A stretch of DNA of 64,000 nucleotides from the NCBI RefSeq assembly GCF_963678635.1, contig NC_087067.1:2356001-2420000 (forward strand), in the 5' to 3' direction. Positions 34,701 through 39,400 of this stretch are shown piece by piece. This DNA is from Symsagittifera roscoffensis. Its lineage: Eukaryota; Xenacoelomorpha; Acoela; Convolutidae. Every line of letters begins with the position of its first letter. Positions within the stretch are counted from its first letter, which is position 1. The translations under genes and the position numbers were made by a program. The notes beneath the pieces were generated by a model. The model was not told the DNA's origin. It made no database searches and saw nothing but the letters and a program-made list of their open reading frames with translations.

Positions 34701-37240
34701 CAAATTATTTCTTTGGTTAAACATGCAATTTTATGCCCTGCAACGGGTTGCCCCAAACTCTTGCAAATGGTGAAACTATTTAACAAAAAAAAACTTTGTC
34801 GAGGACGGTTTCTTACAATGATAATTAGTACATTAAATCATCGAACTTGAACGCACGCTGAAAGTTTTACAGCCTGTTTGAAAGCGTCATATGTGAGTAT
34901 TCCTCAATTTCATCCCAGTAAACATTTGTCAGTGAATTTAGCGAGATATTTTAAATTCAAAAAAGTCAAGAAAAACAACTATCAAAATTATACAAAGTAA
35001 TTAAAGTTGTTTAAGGTGAACCAATCAACAAAGTAATCTTGAAATCTACTCAGAATCTATTAAATATTTATCTTTTGTTTAATTATAATTATAATTGTAA
35101 TTATAATTATCAAACCTCGATCTCTCAATGTTTATAAAAAACATTAGTATCTACGGATCAAATTGCAAACGTGATCTAGAGTATTATGTTTCTACTTGAT
35201 GTCTTTTGGTCAAACTTTCGAAGAAAATGAGGAATACATCTGCTTGGGGCAATAGTTTTTTTAGACCGCTTTTACAAAAGTTGACAGCGTATGATTATCA
35301 ATCCGGAAATCTTCAGATTGGAAAATGGGTATGCATGCTCCAAATTAAACTGCAGATGATATCGCTGCTCGAATAACGCTTGCATAGTTTCTAAATGCAA
35401 ACTATTTATGCGGGGCAAATTATCCGCACTCATAATTGTTCCATATTGATTTTTGGCTAAATTTAATTGATCTTATTTATTCGACTCAAATGTTAACACT
35501 ATTCAAAACCAGATATGAGGCAGTTGGACCGATCAGGGCTTCGTTCTGATATACGAGCAATCTTATTTTAATAATTTCTGTTAAACGTCTTACTTGGTAA
35601 GAGATCTGACTACTTTGTTTTGACTTTTGAGATGAAGATGTAGAAACTTTACATCTTCATTTCAAAAATCAAAACAAACTAATTGAATCTCTTACCAAGT
35701 AAGACACTTAACAGCAATCAATAAAACAATTTAGATTTTTTGAAAAACAACCTTTGATAAATTTTTTGTACAGTCTGAAAGACTTTGATGATTTAAGCAA
35801 AATTTTCCTTGCTACAATTTGCTGAAAAAGACGGGACATTGAAAGGTGTCGGATTCGTCAGTAAGCGATTAATTTGCTCAATATTTGTAGCCTTTGTTAA
35901 TGCGTAGCGTAGGCTGGGAAATTAATTGGGCGAAAAAAATCTTGATTCCAAAACGAATTGAGTTGGTTTGAATTGAATTGATCTGAATTTTGCGCTAAAC
36001 AATATTTTTTCCTTTGTACTTCACGCTGAGCTGGGAGGGGAGCAGAATGGATAAAAGGTAGTCGAAACATTCAGGGCATTGCCCTAATACGAGTTTTTTT
36101 TATGGTTGTAATGTGGATGTTGAATGTGAACATTTTCTGCCTTTGGGGGATTTTAAATGATTATCAAAAAATAGCCTAGATCAGGCCTAGATCTGAGAGT
36201 TTAGAATGCTCTTTAAGAACTATGGAGTAGTTTGCGCTCTAAAAAATGAGTTTTTCAAAAAAAGTAAGTTTTTAAAATTTATAAAAGTTTTCTGAAAATC
36301 ACCCCACGCACTCCGTATTAATTAAAACGCTTATAACACTCCGTATTAATTGATGTGTGGACCGTAAAAAAATACAGAAAGCACATTCTAACCCAGGGGC
36401 GGATCTGGATGTTTCTCGAGGGGGGGGGGGGTTGGTATTTTCAAAAAGTTTTCGAAAATTTTCTCTATATTTTTTCCGAGTTCTCTCACAGCACTAAAAA
36501 TGCCCTGTTCTAGTCAAATTGATGAGCCGTAGGCGAAATTTTGAAGAAAAAAACTGACCAAAAAAGGCGTTTTAGGAACTTTTTGAACCATTTTGACAAA
36601 AAAGAACAATTTTTCGGCTCGCGCTAATCACATATTATATATTGGTGATATCTTTAGAAACATTTTAGGGTCAACCGGCCAAACATGGATGTCTTAAAAT
36701 AAATAGTAGCACAGGCAGTCAGGGGTCGACCTAGATTAAAAACGTAGTCAAAATCAGCTGAGAAAGATGACATTCTTACACTGTTGAAAGAACAGGGGAG
36801 TCAATGAACTTAAAGACTCCAGTTACGGTGCAAACTCCACTGATTGAGATACAAAAGTCTGAACAGCTCAAAATAATACAGTATATTTGGAAGTGTGTCT
36901 TGATCATCTTTCCGTATATGGTCCTCAAATAGCGGATGATCATGAAAATGGCAAAGAGACTCGCAAATGCGAGAATAATTCGAATGCTGGCCAGTTGGCC
37001 GAAGAACCACGACCATGTCAGCTCCTCTGAAGCATTGGTTCTCGTAGCTCCTACTGTACTTTCGGCCAAATTGTGTCCGGGATCCAATTGAGGTGTCTCT
37101 GAAGATCCTCCGCTACTCCTGAAGATGTCGTTAGACTCTTCGAAGCCTGTTTGGAATGAGGTTGTCTTCTGGAACTGCAAGTGATAAATGGGACTCTTGG
37201 GAATATTATTAAGCTGAGGACCGATGCCATCATTGATCAT
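13440..37240 (-). CDS. Opsin, divergent retinal-binding GPCR; six exons, 437 aa
   Basis: The coding exons are 37240-36780, 21796-21696, 20230-20116, 17887-17699, 16950-16844 and 13780-13440. Junction phases are 2, 1, 2, 2, 1 and all match, and every intron is GT-AG. The start ATG at 37240 follows an in-frame TGA. The protein would be a light-sensing plasma-membrane receptor. Seen: N-glycosylation sequon N69-A-S; D128 at 2.50; E155 at the rhodopsin-113 position; D176-R177-A178 for DRY; D230 at the 181 position; P262 and Y270 in TM5; W308-T-P-Y-A in TM6; K337 in A-A-K-L-S, the Schiff-base lysine; N343-S-M-M-F for NPxxY. S152 and W236 occupy the places of the two conserved disulfide cysteines. 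The C-tail is poly-Asn, then basic and charged. All frames are open, so the gene looks functional. I infer opsin from K337 plus WTPYA; the subfamily is not assignable. Confidence 0.85.
14500..15760. repeat. Degenerate tandem array, about 7 units of 145-173 bp
   Basis: A motif of the form AACTTACC, then CCAAATCTGAGAT and TTTCAACG, recurs near 14649, 14793, 14940, 15098, 15268, 15441 and 15599. Between occurrences are variants of GTTATGGTTCTCGGAAA and TTTTTCGACTTTTTGACC. Unit identity looks low, so the array is old. It lies entirely within opsin intron 5. Confidence 0.6.
16160..16395 (+). mobile_element. hAT-like MITE fragment
   Basis: It shares GTGAGCGC, the A-rich run, TGCCTGCGGC, GGGTCTTTTCAGGG and CTCGAAAAAATCCTGC with the element at 20788-21118, in the same order. 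Both termini are lost or diverged. Confidence 0.5.
16844..16950 (-). CDS. Opsin exon 5: TM6 with W-T-P-Y-A
   Basis: The acceptor is TTGCATTTAG and the donor GTTG|GTTAGT. It encodes T290 to V324. The basic T-R-K start is the end of intracellular loop 3. V-G-W308-T-P310-Y-A is the opsin form of the CWxP rotamer-switch motif. The TAG three codons past the donor belongs to the intron and is not the gene's end. Confidence 0.85.
16951..17698. other. Opsin intron 4
   Basis: A 748-bp intron. Positions 17270-17420 are a fragment of the hairpin-ended family (TTCGAAGAAAATGACAGAAT, GTGATTGGGGTGGGG, AACTAGCTATTTTTGACG). Confidence 0.7.
17699..17887 (-). CDS. Opsin exon 4: extracellular loop 2 and TM5
   Basis: The acceptor is CTACCTTTCTGCAG and the donor TTAA|GTCAGT. 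It encodes Y227 to I288. Y227 aligns with rhodopsin Y178, which puts D230 at the 181 counterion site and W236 at the C187 site; D239-Y240 then matches the conserved D-Y. TM5 runs about 249-272, with P262 (5.50) and Y270 (5.58) at the expected spacing. The next segment is the start of intracellular loop 3. Confidence 0.88.
18700..18885 (+). other. Coding-like, relatively GC-rich patch, unrecognised
   Basis: A plus-strand frame of roughly 60 codons, rich in Lys, Arg and Asp, reads through to a TAA at about 18883; a second open frame follows at about 18950-19100. Neither has an obvious start codon or a domain I know. Base composition is more balanced than the flanks. On the minus strand the same stretch lies just downstream of the tRNA-like sequence, so it may be a SINE body rather than a gene. 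Confidence 0.2.
19085..19152 (-). tRNA. tRNA-like sequence with Pol III A and B boxes, probably SINE head
   Basis: Read on the minus strand, TGGTATAGTGGTTATGCGC is a very good Pol III A box and D-arm, and AGGATCGAATCTCC about 30 bp later resembles the B box and T-arm. The anticodon region (CTCAAACTTTAAAGATC) gives no clean 5-bp stem with a 7-base loop, and the acceptor ends do not pair. A tRNA-derived SINE head or tRNA pseudogene is more likely than a working tRNA. Confidence 0.4.
20116..20230 (-). CDS. Opsin exon 3: intracellular loop 2 and TM4
   Basis: The acceptor is TTTGTTGTTTCAG and the donor CAAA|GTAAGG. It encodes T189 to P225 and parts of K188 and K226. A basic R-A-R-R leads into TM4, which ends P219-F-I-T-G-K-P, aligning with the P-L-V-G-W-S-R that precedes extracellular loop 2 in opsins. 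The usual TM4 tryptophan is absent. A MITE lies 17 bp upstream of the acceptor. Confidence 0.82.
20247..20422. mobile_element. MITE related to 3162-3352, next to opsin exon 3 acceptor
   Basis: The left end TCTACTTAACAATTGCC and the right end GGCAATGTTAAGTAGATCC are inverted repeats. The interior has TCTGATTGGCCGAAAATTC, shared with 3162-3352. Near the right end a C-run and a G-run flank TTTGAAAT and could form a GC-rich hairpin. I cannot find a clean target duplication. The left edge is only 17 bp from the exon 3 acceptor. Confidence 0.6.
20788..21118. mobile_element. Complete hAT-like MITE, 331 bp
   Basis: It starts CAGGGGCGAATTTAGG and ends CCTAGATCTGCCCCTG, inverted repeats with three mismatches in 16. 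The flanks TAATCAAT (20780-20787) and CAATCAAT (21119-21126) are an 8-bp target duplication with one mismatch. CAGGGGCG ends with 8-bp duplications indicate hAT. It has no transposase. Frames on both strands across it are by-products. Confidence 0.75.
21612..21674. repeat. (TG)n microsatellite followed by G-run
   Basis: A nearly pure TG repeat leads into about 15 consecutive G. In the opsin transcript, which comes from the minus strand, this reads as a C-run followed by a CA repeat about 20-80 nt inside intron 2. Confidence 0.9.
21696..21796 (-). CDS. Opsin exon 2: TM3 and DRA motif
   Basis: The acceptor is TTGTGTTTTAG. The exon encodes E155 to Q187 plus one base, with D176-R177-A178 replacing E/D-R-Y. 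Counting back from R177 (3.50), E155 falls at 3.28 (rhodopsin E113) and S152 at 3.25, where a disulfide cysteine is expected. The donor is CAGA|GTGAGT. A (TG)n/G-run microsatellite lies about 20 bp into the downstream intron. Confidence 0.85.
22119..22660 (-). mobile_element. Hairpin-ended element copy
   Basis: It starts ACAAGACTGCTCGTATC with the hairpin TCAGGGCGAAGCCCTGA and ends CGAAAGTCGGAA. It is full length and in reverse orientation to 4921-5459. The core block CCGCTTACGCGTTA is present. Confidence 0.75.
22971..23515 (-). mobile_element. Hairpin-ended element copy
   Basis: It starts AACAAGACAGCTCGTATC and ends ACTTTCGTATCGAAAGTCAG followed by AACAA. Both terminal hairpins are perfect here, and AACAA occurs at both edges. 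It lies 310 bp from the previous copy in the same orientation. Confidence 0.78.
23540..23765. repeat. Clustered ATCGCTGAT/CAGCGCT short repeats
   Basis: The stretch repeats TTTCATCGCTGATTCATCGC, CAGCGCTGAG, CAGCGTTATT and similar words, with many short self-complementary pieces. The same ATCGC/GCGAT vocabulary occurs in the 635-bp tandem repeat at 39401-41305. No frame is supported. Confidence 0.5.
23766..25027. other. Unassigned intronic DNA
   Basis: No element or exon was recognised. Frames at 24204-24511 on both strands overlap each other and lack motifs. Confidence 0.4.
25028..25332. repeat. Tandem duplication, 2 x 152 bp
   Basis: CGCTTGAAA begins at 25028 and 25180. The units are close to identical, including TTTTCATCTGTTCTC, an A-rich run and GACCGCGAAAACAAAAACTC. 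ORFs on both strands are by-products of the duplication. Confidence 0.85.
25333..26546. other. Unassigned intronic DNA
   Basis: No gene was recognised. A small shared repeat, TCTTTAGAAAACCTTTAGGG at about 25952, recurs near 36650 as TCTTTAGAAACATTTTAGGG. Confidence 0.4.
26547..26665 (+). repeat. Left copy of a direct repeat flanking the LINE
   Basis: It contains TGTATGCTTAATTTTTG, TTATTG, GCGCGCTC, GTACATTGTATGTTGTGA and ACTTAGATGA. The same words in the same order occur at 31578-31710 on the far side of the LINE. Confidence 0.5.
26675..26708. repeat. 13-bp perfect inverted repeat before the LINE
   Basis: TTTATCTGAAACT at 26675-26687 and AGTTTCAGATAAA at 26696-26708, with an 8-base loop. 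It immediately precedes the first LINE reading frame and may be a 5' UTR stem-loop. Confidence 0.85.
26817..27431 (+). CDS. LINE upstream ORF, SGNH-hydrolase-like (204 aa)
   Basis: I chose the ATG at 26817; the frame is open upstream to 26694 but without another ATG. The start M-I-V-V-G-A-S-S-L-R-R resembles block I of SGNH/GDSL esterases, with the nucleophile serine in G-x-S. W-H-D-V-I-N-N-S near residue 65 resembles block III with its asparagine. I do not see a clear block V D-x-x-H. The last 35 residues are very basic (K/R-rich), suggesting nucleic-acid binding. Esterase-type domains occur in ORF1 of some CR1 LINEs, so this may be a separated version. It is intact and is followed by the twin hairpin repeat. 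Confidence 0.55.
   Translation: MIVVGASSLRRTLDYLPYDLRVKYRRFTFAKSGLSLNPNNVSKLKKLQWLLRNGSLKSREIILWHDVINNSITKHPKNFNTKCSPEQLTEIITNFQHQIAAIIYIRRDGTPHIFEKLRKTKPLIIDAIKRLLPKQKQNDIDTVVALSKLHPPPSLELKLLNKVLSKRHNLRSLVLQQRSKSRVRPTKSKRAAAKKKQAAQSSSH
27465..27573 (+). promoter_or_regulatory. Twin hairpin-forming repeat before LINE ORF1
   Basis: CTCCTGAGGTTTTTATACC at 27465 and CTCCTGAGGTTTTATACC at 27543, each followed by TTGGAGT-TCAGT, are direct repeats 78 bp apart. Within each, CTCC..GG and CC..GGAG can pair. A donor-like TCTGGTGAGT at 27434 and an acceptor-like CTTCTCTAG at about 27535 frame the first copy. The function is unknown; it could be a translation or promoter element for ORF1. Confidence 0.4.
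27598..28463 (+). pseudogene. LINE ORF1: PHD-type zinc finger, coiled coil, RNA-binding-like domain; one frameshift
   Basis: The first frame (ATG 27598 to TGA 27846) has C-x2-C, C-x2-C and an H-x4-C typical of a PHD-like finger, but the final C-x2-C is broken. At about 27815 the reading passes to the +1-related frame; the second frame opens with an ATG overlapping the TGA (ATGA, 27843) and continues to 28463. It holds a heptad-like coiled coil (residues 10-45), a linker rich in N/P/Q/K, then a C-terminal domain beginning I-R-I-R-G-L with R-P-R-T-I-V-V-N, like the RRM/CTD portion of LINE ORF1 proteins. A one-base loss in the last finger best explains the break. A programmed shift cannot be excluded. 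Confidence 0.7.
28488..31376 (+). CDS. LINE ORF2: endonuclease and reverse transcriptase (962 aa)
   Basis: It is intact. The N-terminal endonuclease shows L-N-V-R-S (residue 4), C-L-T-E-T-W-L (31), T-G-D-I-N-F-E (about 144) and C-S-D-H-Y (about 222). The reverse transcriptase domain follows from about residue 440: Y-R-P-I-S-L-L, Y-G-F-R, L-D-F-S-K-A-F-D-K-V-P-H, G-V-P-Q-G-S-I-L-G-P-L-L-F and the catalytic Y-C-D-D near residue 680. Y-C-D-D in place of the usual F/Y-A-D-D is a small deviation that keeps both aspartates. The C-terminus has L-E-R-V-Q-K-R-A and a Cys cluster, C-M-W-R-I-L-C-W-C-G-N-C. It nicks target DNA and copies the LINE RNA. Confidence 0.95.
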   Translation: MLCLNVRSILDINRRIALSNAILQTDYDILCLTETWLVKEIPDKALHLAGFNIIRKDRKNSTLKTNHGGVLMAIKENVHYEEIDAQIENEECIVAKLTGETGHHQILCCVYNPPKNSKYQWKQQNFISLFENLTKLQIQHNCNAVSITGDINFEYTHWKMMHSKDKYENAVLKKLIELDYEQLFDSKKKQLDVLLTNNPGVILNWHTDHSATNAYSIDKVSCSDHYAYSATINMEASIKEINKDESLAFNRADWKIINQEIKDKPFIPYCYSNVNELLRQWYAWLWDKIKNNVPKVTSHRSTLPPWVKPSTSHMLKRVQTLKRRIDRQNKPNLSIILKHKKLEKSLQIALTADQAIYEETVTSSRRFSDLQKYLNKISSSRKYPQKMFYKEKSTRDDTQKATFFNEFFISVYQKESIPNPLARNTNCSPTEEICTQIHIEETKIQYILKNLLTNKASGFDGIGNIILKNLSETLSKSLYLLFRTFINKRLFPTYWKTSQVAPIFKEKNKASVECYRPISLLCSASKVFEKIIFDNIYPKVQPFLENAQYGFRQKRSAVLQMVQFLSKVYELYDDKNVQTLSVLYLDFSKAFDKVPHSILVAKLRNIGLSIQIQDIIQDYLTDRMQFVKINKSSSTLKEVTSGVPQGSILGPLLFIIFINDFPKCIENSDCFGYCDDMKILSTEEIHLQKDTANVEKWCKENKMPLNEDKCNLLNLKGKMEVTLFNTNVDTAKTQKDLGILMCHNLSWSVNAENRISKAMGAFYKIKRNISKKTSLKSKLNLYCGYIVPIISYASQTWYPNKAELRQLERVQKRATSWITNNFKMSYTERLKFLKLLPLSMYFELHDILYLVSLLKNKHDIDLNTIIHKNESRTRQATRGEIAVHATRLKKSNENYYIRSITLYNYFSQIVDFENQDYDSLKISITNTFWKFFNRNFAENNLCMWRILCWCGNCNPPGKIMNL
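31416..31444 (+). repeat. LINE 3' tail, (ACT)n
   Basis: About nine ACT units 40 bp after the ORF2 stop. It is followed at once by ATATGGAAAAGTACTAGTC, which matches the 33-bp minisatellite unit at 32317-32478. Confidence 0.85.
31578..31710 (+). repeat. Right copy of the direct repeat flanking the LINE
   Basis: TGTATATGCTTAATTTTTGG, TTATTG, GCCGCGCTC, ATATACAATGTATATAGTGA and ACTCAGATGA follow the same order as 26547-26665. Confidence 0.5.
31787..32287 (-). mobile_element. Hairpin-ended element copy, slightly shortened
   Basis: It starts ACAAAACTGCTCGTATCAGG, with the hairpin weakened (GGGCGAATGCCTGA), contains CTCCGCTTCCGCGTTA, and ends CGCTAAGAAAGTCGGA. Confidence 0.7.
32317..32478. repeat. 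33-bp minisatellite, about 5 units
   Basis: CATAGTATGG-type units begin near 32317, 32348, 32381, 32414 and 32447, each containing AGAAAA, a GTCATA word and a T-rich end. One further unit lies at 31443-31475, directly after the LINE tail. Confidence 0.65.
32479..33173. other. Unassigned intronic DNA
   Basis: No gene seen. Short repeats of AACTGAAGTTCCATT and similar words occur near 32998-33075. Confidence 0.4.
33174..33906. mobile_element. Tc1/mariner-like fold-back element, 733 bp
   Basis: The termini are CAGTGCTGATTTAAATTATC and its reverse complement, flanked by TA on both sides (33172-33173 and 33907-33908), as for Tc1/mariner. The inverted repeats are about 312 bp each (33174-33485 and 33595-33906), joined by about 110 bp. 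Each arm contains a similar short open frame read inward, sharing for example F-T-P-K-M and Q-E-A-S-Y-A, but I see no transposase catalytic triad. Transcription through it would give a long double-stranded RNA. Confidence 0.8.
34137..34540 (-). mobile_element. Hairpin-ended element, degenerate copy
   Basis: It starts AACAAGACAAGTCTTCTCG with TATCAGGGCAAATCCTTGA, and ends CCAAGCACAAATGTTCC...TTAGAACAA. The core is mostly lost. Confidence 0.6.
34541..35199. other. Unassigned intronic DNA
   Basis: No gene seen. Near 35068-35110 there is a run of ATAATT/AATTAT words forming a short AT palindrome. Confidence 0.4.
35200..35565 (+). mobile_element. Hairpin-ended element, divergent copy
   Basis: It has CAAACTTTCGAAGAAAATGA, TCTGCTTGGGGC, ATAATTGTTCCATATTG and GATCAGGGCTTCGTTCTGAT followed by ACGAGCAATCTTA. 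It is closest to 12025-12378. Confidence 0.55.
35578..35714. mobile_element. 137-bp near-perfect palindrome, MITE-like
   Basis: CTGTTAA at 35578 pairs with TTAACAG ending at 35714. CTTACTTGGTAAGAGAT pairs with ATCTCTTACCAAGTAAG, GTTTTGA with TCAAAAC, and GATGTA with TACATC around a loop of about 7 bases. Nearly the whole length folds on itself. No clear target duplication or coding capacity is seen. Confidence 0.7.
36054..36340. mobile_element. Two fragments of the hairpin-ended family in opposite orientations
   Basis: 36054-36093 carries AGTCGAAACATTCAGGGCAT and GCCCTAATACGAG in plus orientation. 36195-36340 carries the CTATGGAG...CCCCACGCACTCCGTATTA segment in minus orientation. The two are separated by unrelated sequence. 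Confidence 0.45.
36396..36620 (-). mobile_element. hAT-like MITE, reverse copy with one end
   Basis: It begins CAGGGGCGGATCTGGATG, then CTCGAGGGGGGG. Further on come a degenerate TGCCCTGTTCTAGTC, AAAAAAGGCGTTTTAGG and CGGCTCGCGC, the order of 20788-21118 read backwards. The far terminus is not recognisable. Confidence 0.55.
36780..37240 (-). CDS. Opsin exon 1: N-terminus, TM1 and TM2
   Basis: The exon encodes residues 1-153 and two bases of V154. A roughly 75-residue Ser/Thr-rich extracellular N-terminus carries the sequon N69-A-S. TM1 is about residues 79-103 and TM2 about 117-142. The loop I113-K-T-H aligns with the L-R-T-P of typical opsins, and S127-D128-F with their S-D-F, so D2.50 is kept. 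The TM1 asparagine (1.50) is not evident. The donor is ACAGT|GTAAGA. Confidence 0.85.
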
Positions 37241-39400
37241 TTTGGTATTTTTGCTCAGTTTTTCAAATAAAAAAGCAATTTAGGCGTTGTTACTTAATCC
37301 TTGAGGTTAAATTAGTCTGTATATTACTGTAAATCGGGATAAAAAAGGTCAAATGCTTTCGAACGTGCTATTGATTCTTTTAAGAGAGACTTACTAGAAG
37401 GTAAGCCAGACGCATCAATAAGCTAAATTGATTCTCAGAGATTCTGTTAACATTTGTTCTTGCGATTCAATAAATAAACTAAAACTATCAATTAAAGGAT
37501 TATTCAAATCACTAACAAATCAATCAATTTTTTCTATTCACGTGTCTACATGTTCGTTTATTAAAAATCATTAAGTGAATAAAGCGAGGCTTGAATGGAA
37601 AAATTAACAGATAATTTTTTTCGTAAATAGAATCGCGATTAGTTGAAATTGAGGGTAAGGTTAAAATCTGATAAAAATCAGCCGAATTTTGTTCTCTGAC
37701 GAAACATCCTCAGTCGAAAAATGATTAAAGTATCGTATACTTTCATGTAGAATCTAAATAAAGCAAATTTAATAGATCAAAACAAAGAACTGATGGATGA
37801 TTTTCCCTAATGAATATAAAAAATACCTACTTTTGGGATTCTTTTACTTTATTTCCTCAAGATCACGTTTCATGTTTGAATTTGGACTTCAGCCAACTCA
37901 GCTTTCCCTACATTTTCCCCCACACTTCCGGCGTGTTATATTAAGGGATCCCCTGTCGCATTAAAACTCACCGGAAAAAACTTTAAATAAGAACATCAAA
38001 ATGACTGCGACCTGGCAGGGATGTCTTCGAACCAATTCTTTTCTGATCTATTTGCTACAGTCTCGAAATTTCTTTGGTTGAAAGATGCCTTAAATGACAT
38101 TTTCAGTTGCTTAGATGTTATTTTTTTCTGAGAACGTCTACACCTTTTCCTTAGGCAGTAGTTTGAAAATGTCAAACCCCATGTAATCATTGCAAACCTT
38201 TTTCTACCTGCGTTTTCAAAACGAAAACGACTGCTTATTTGAGAACAAAAAAGTTAGTTATTAACTTAAAAGTCAAATCTCTAAAAAACATCTGTAGAAA
38301 CATTGCGGTTAAAATACATTGGATCGGGTCATTTTGTACAGGTCAATTCAAAAATTTCATTTTATCTATTTATTCGTTATTTAATTGAAATGCTTTGCAT
38401 TATAAATGGTTGCATTTAAGCAAAGACAATATAAAATGAAAACTCAATTCTTCTACTTTTTCACCAAGACAAAAGAATTATATTGGCCTACAAAAAAAAA
38501 CATTGTTCACACCCTCGTATTGTTTCAAAAAAATTGTACACTGACCTAATACACAATTATTCAAAAGCTATTTGACCTGCAATCGTAGATTTCAAGAGAT
38601 CAAATACAACAGCGGCCAAAAAGACATTATTTTTTTGGTGTCGTTGGCAAAAATTTAAAATTTGCTGGATAAAGTGTTCTTTTAAATAGAAATTATAAAC
38701 TTCAAGAAAACTTTCGGTCAATTATCAATCAACCTGCTCGCTGGCTTTATTTGCTCGGATTTTGACTGAACCCCAAAAATTTCAAATTAAATTTTCACGA
38801 GATTGAGCAAAACTAAAAAGAAGTATCAATATGATTCAAATCACAACAAACTCACAAATGCCTGGAAAAAACCAAAATACACACGAAGACAAAATTGCGA
38901 CCTAATTACTTTCATTTTTTGGAACAATAACGACGGCGCAAACAAGGTTTGTTGTGTTGTTATATTTTTTGGACAATAATGTGAATGATAAATTGACTAA
39001 TTTTCTCGTAGTTTAAATTAGATTGAATATAAGAAAAACGAGATTGGTTTGCACTCTGAAAAAAGTTCAAACCTGGTTTGAATATTGCTAACTAAAAATT
39101 TCTTTGGATGTTTTTTTTCATTTTTGTAGAACTGCTATTTAACTCAATTTAAGAATAAAAATTGAAAAGCTAAAAGCATAATTTTAGACCTGTCTAATAC
39201 TCAATTGCTCAAACAATAGGTGGAAACCTAGCAGTAAGAAAACGAGCACACGTCAAAAAAATTTAGGCGCCTATCAATAAATTTTGCTGACAATGTCTAG
39301 CATATCTGATTAATTTTATCAGTACGAGGCAAAAACTGTGCTCTAGAAAGCGCACAATTTGATGTCTGCACTTCTCTGAAATGCAGAGACAGGTCTCTAA
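37241..39400. other. Upstream flank of opsin gene, no gene seen
   Basis: This holds any opsin promoter and 5' UTR, but I cannot place a start site: AT-rich words are too frequent for a TATA call. A 64-codon minus-strand frame at 37996-38190 starts with ATG but has no recognisable domain. Confidence 0.4.

Larger units (their letters stand above)
21797..36779. other. Opsin intron 1, about 15 kb, packed with mobile elements
   Basis: A 14,983-bp intron between the TM2 and TM3 exons. It contains the LINE on the opposite strand, a Tc1-like fold-back element, at least four hairpin-ended copies plus fragments, a 137-bp palindrome and several short tandem repeats. Phases at its borders match, and I found no additional opsin exon inside. 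Confidence 0.7.
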
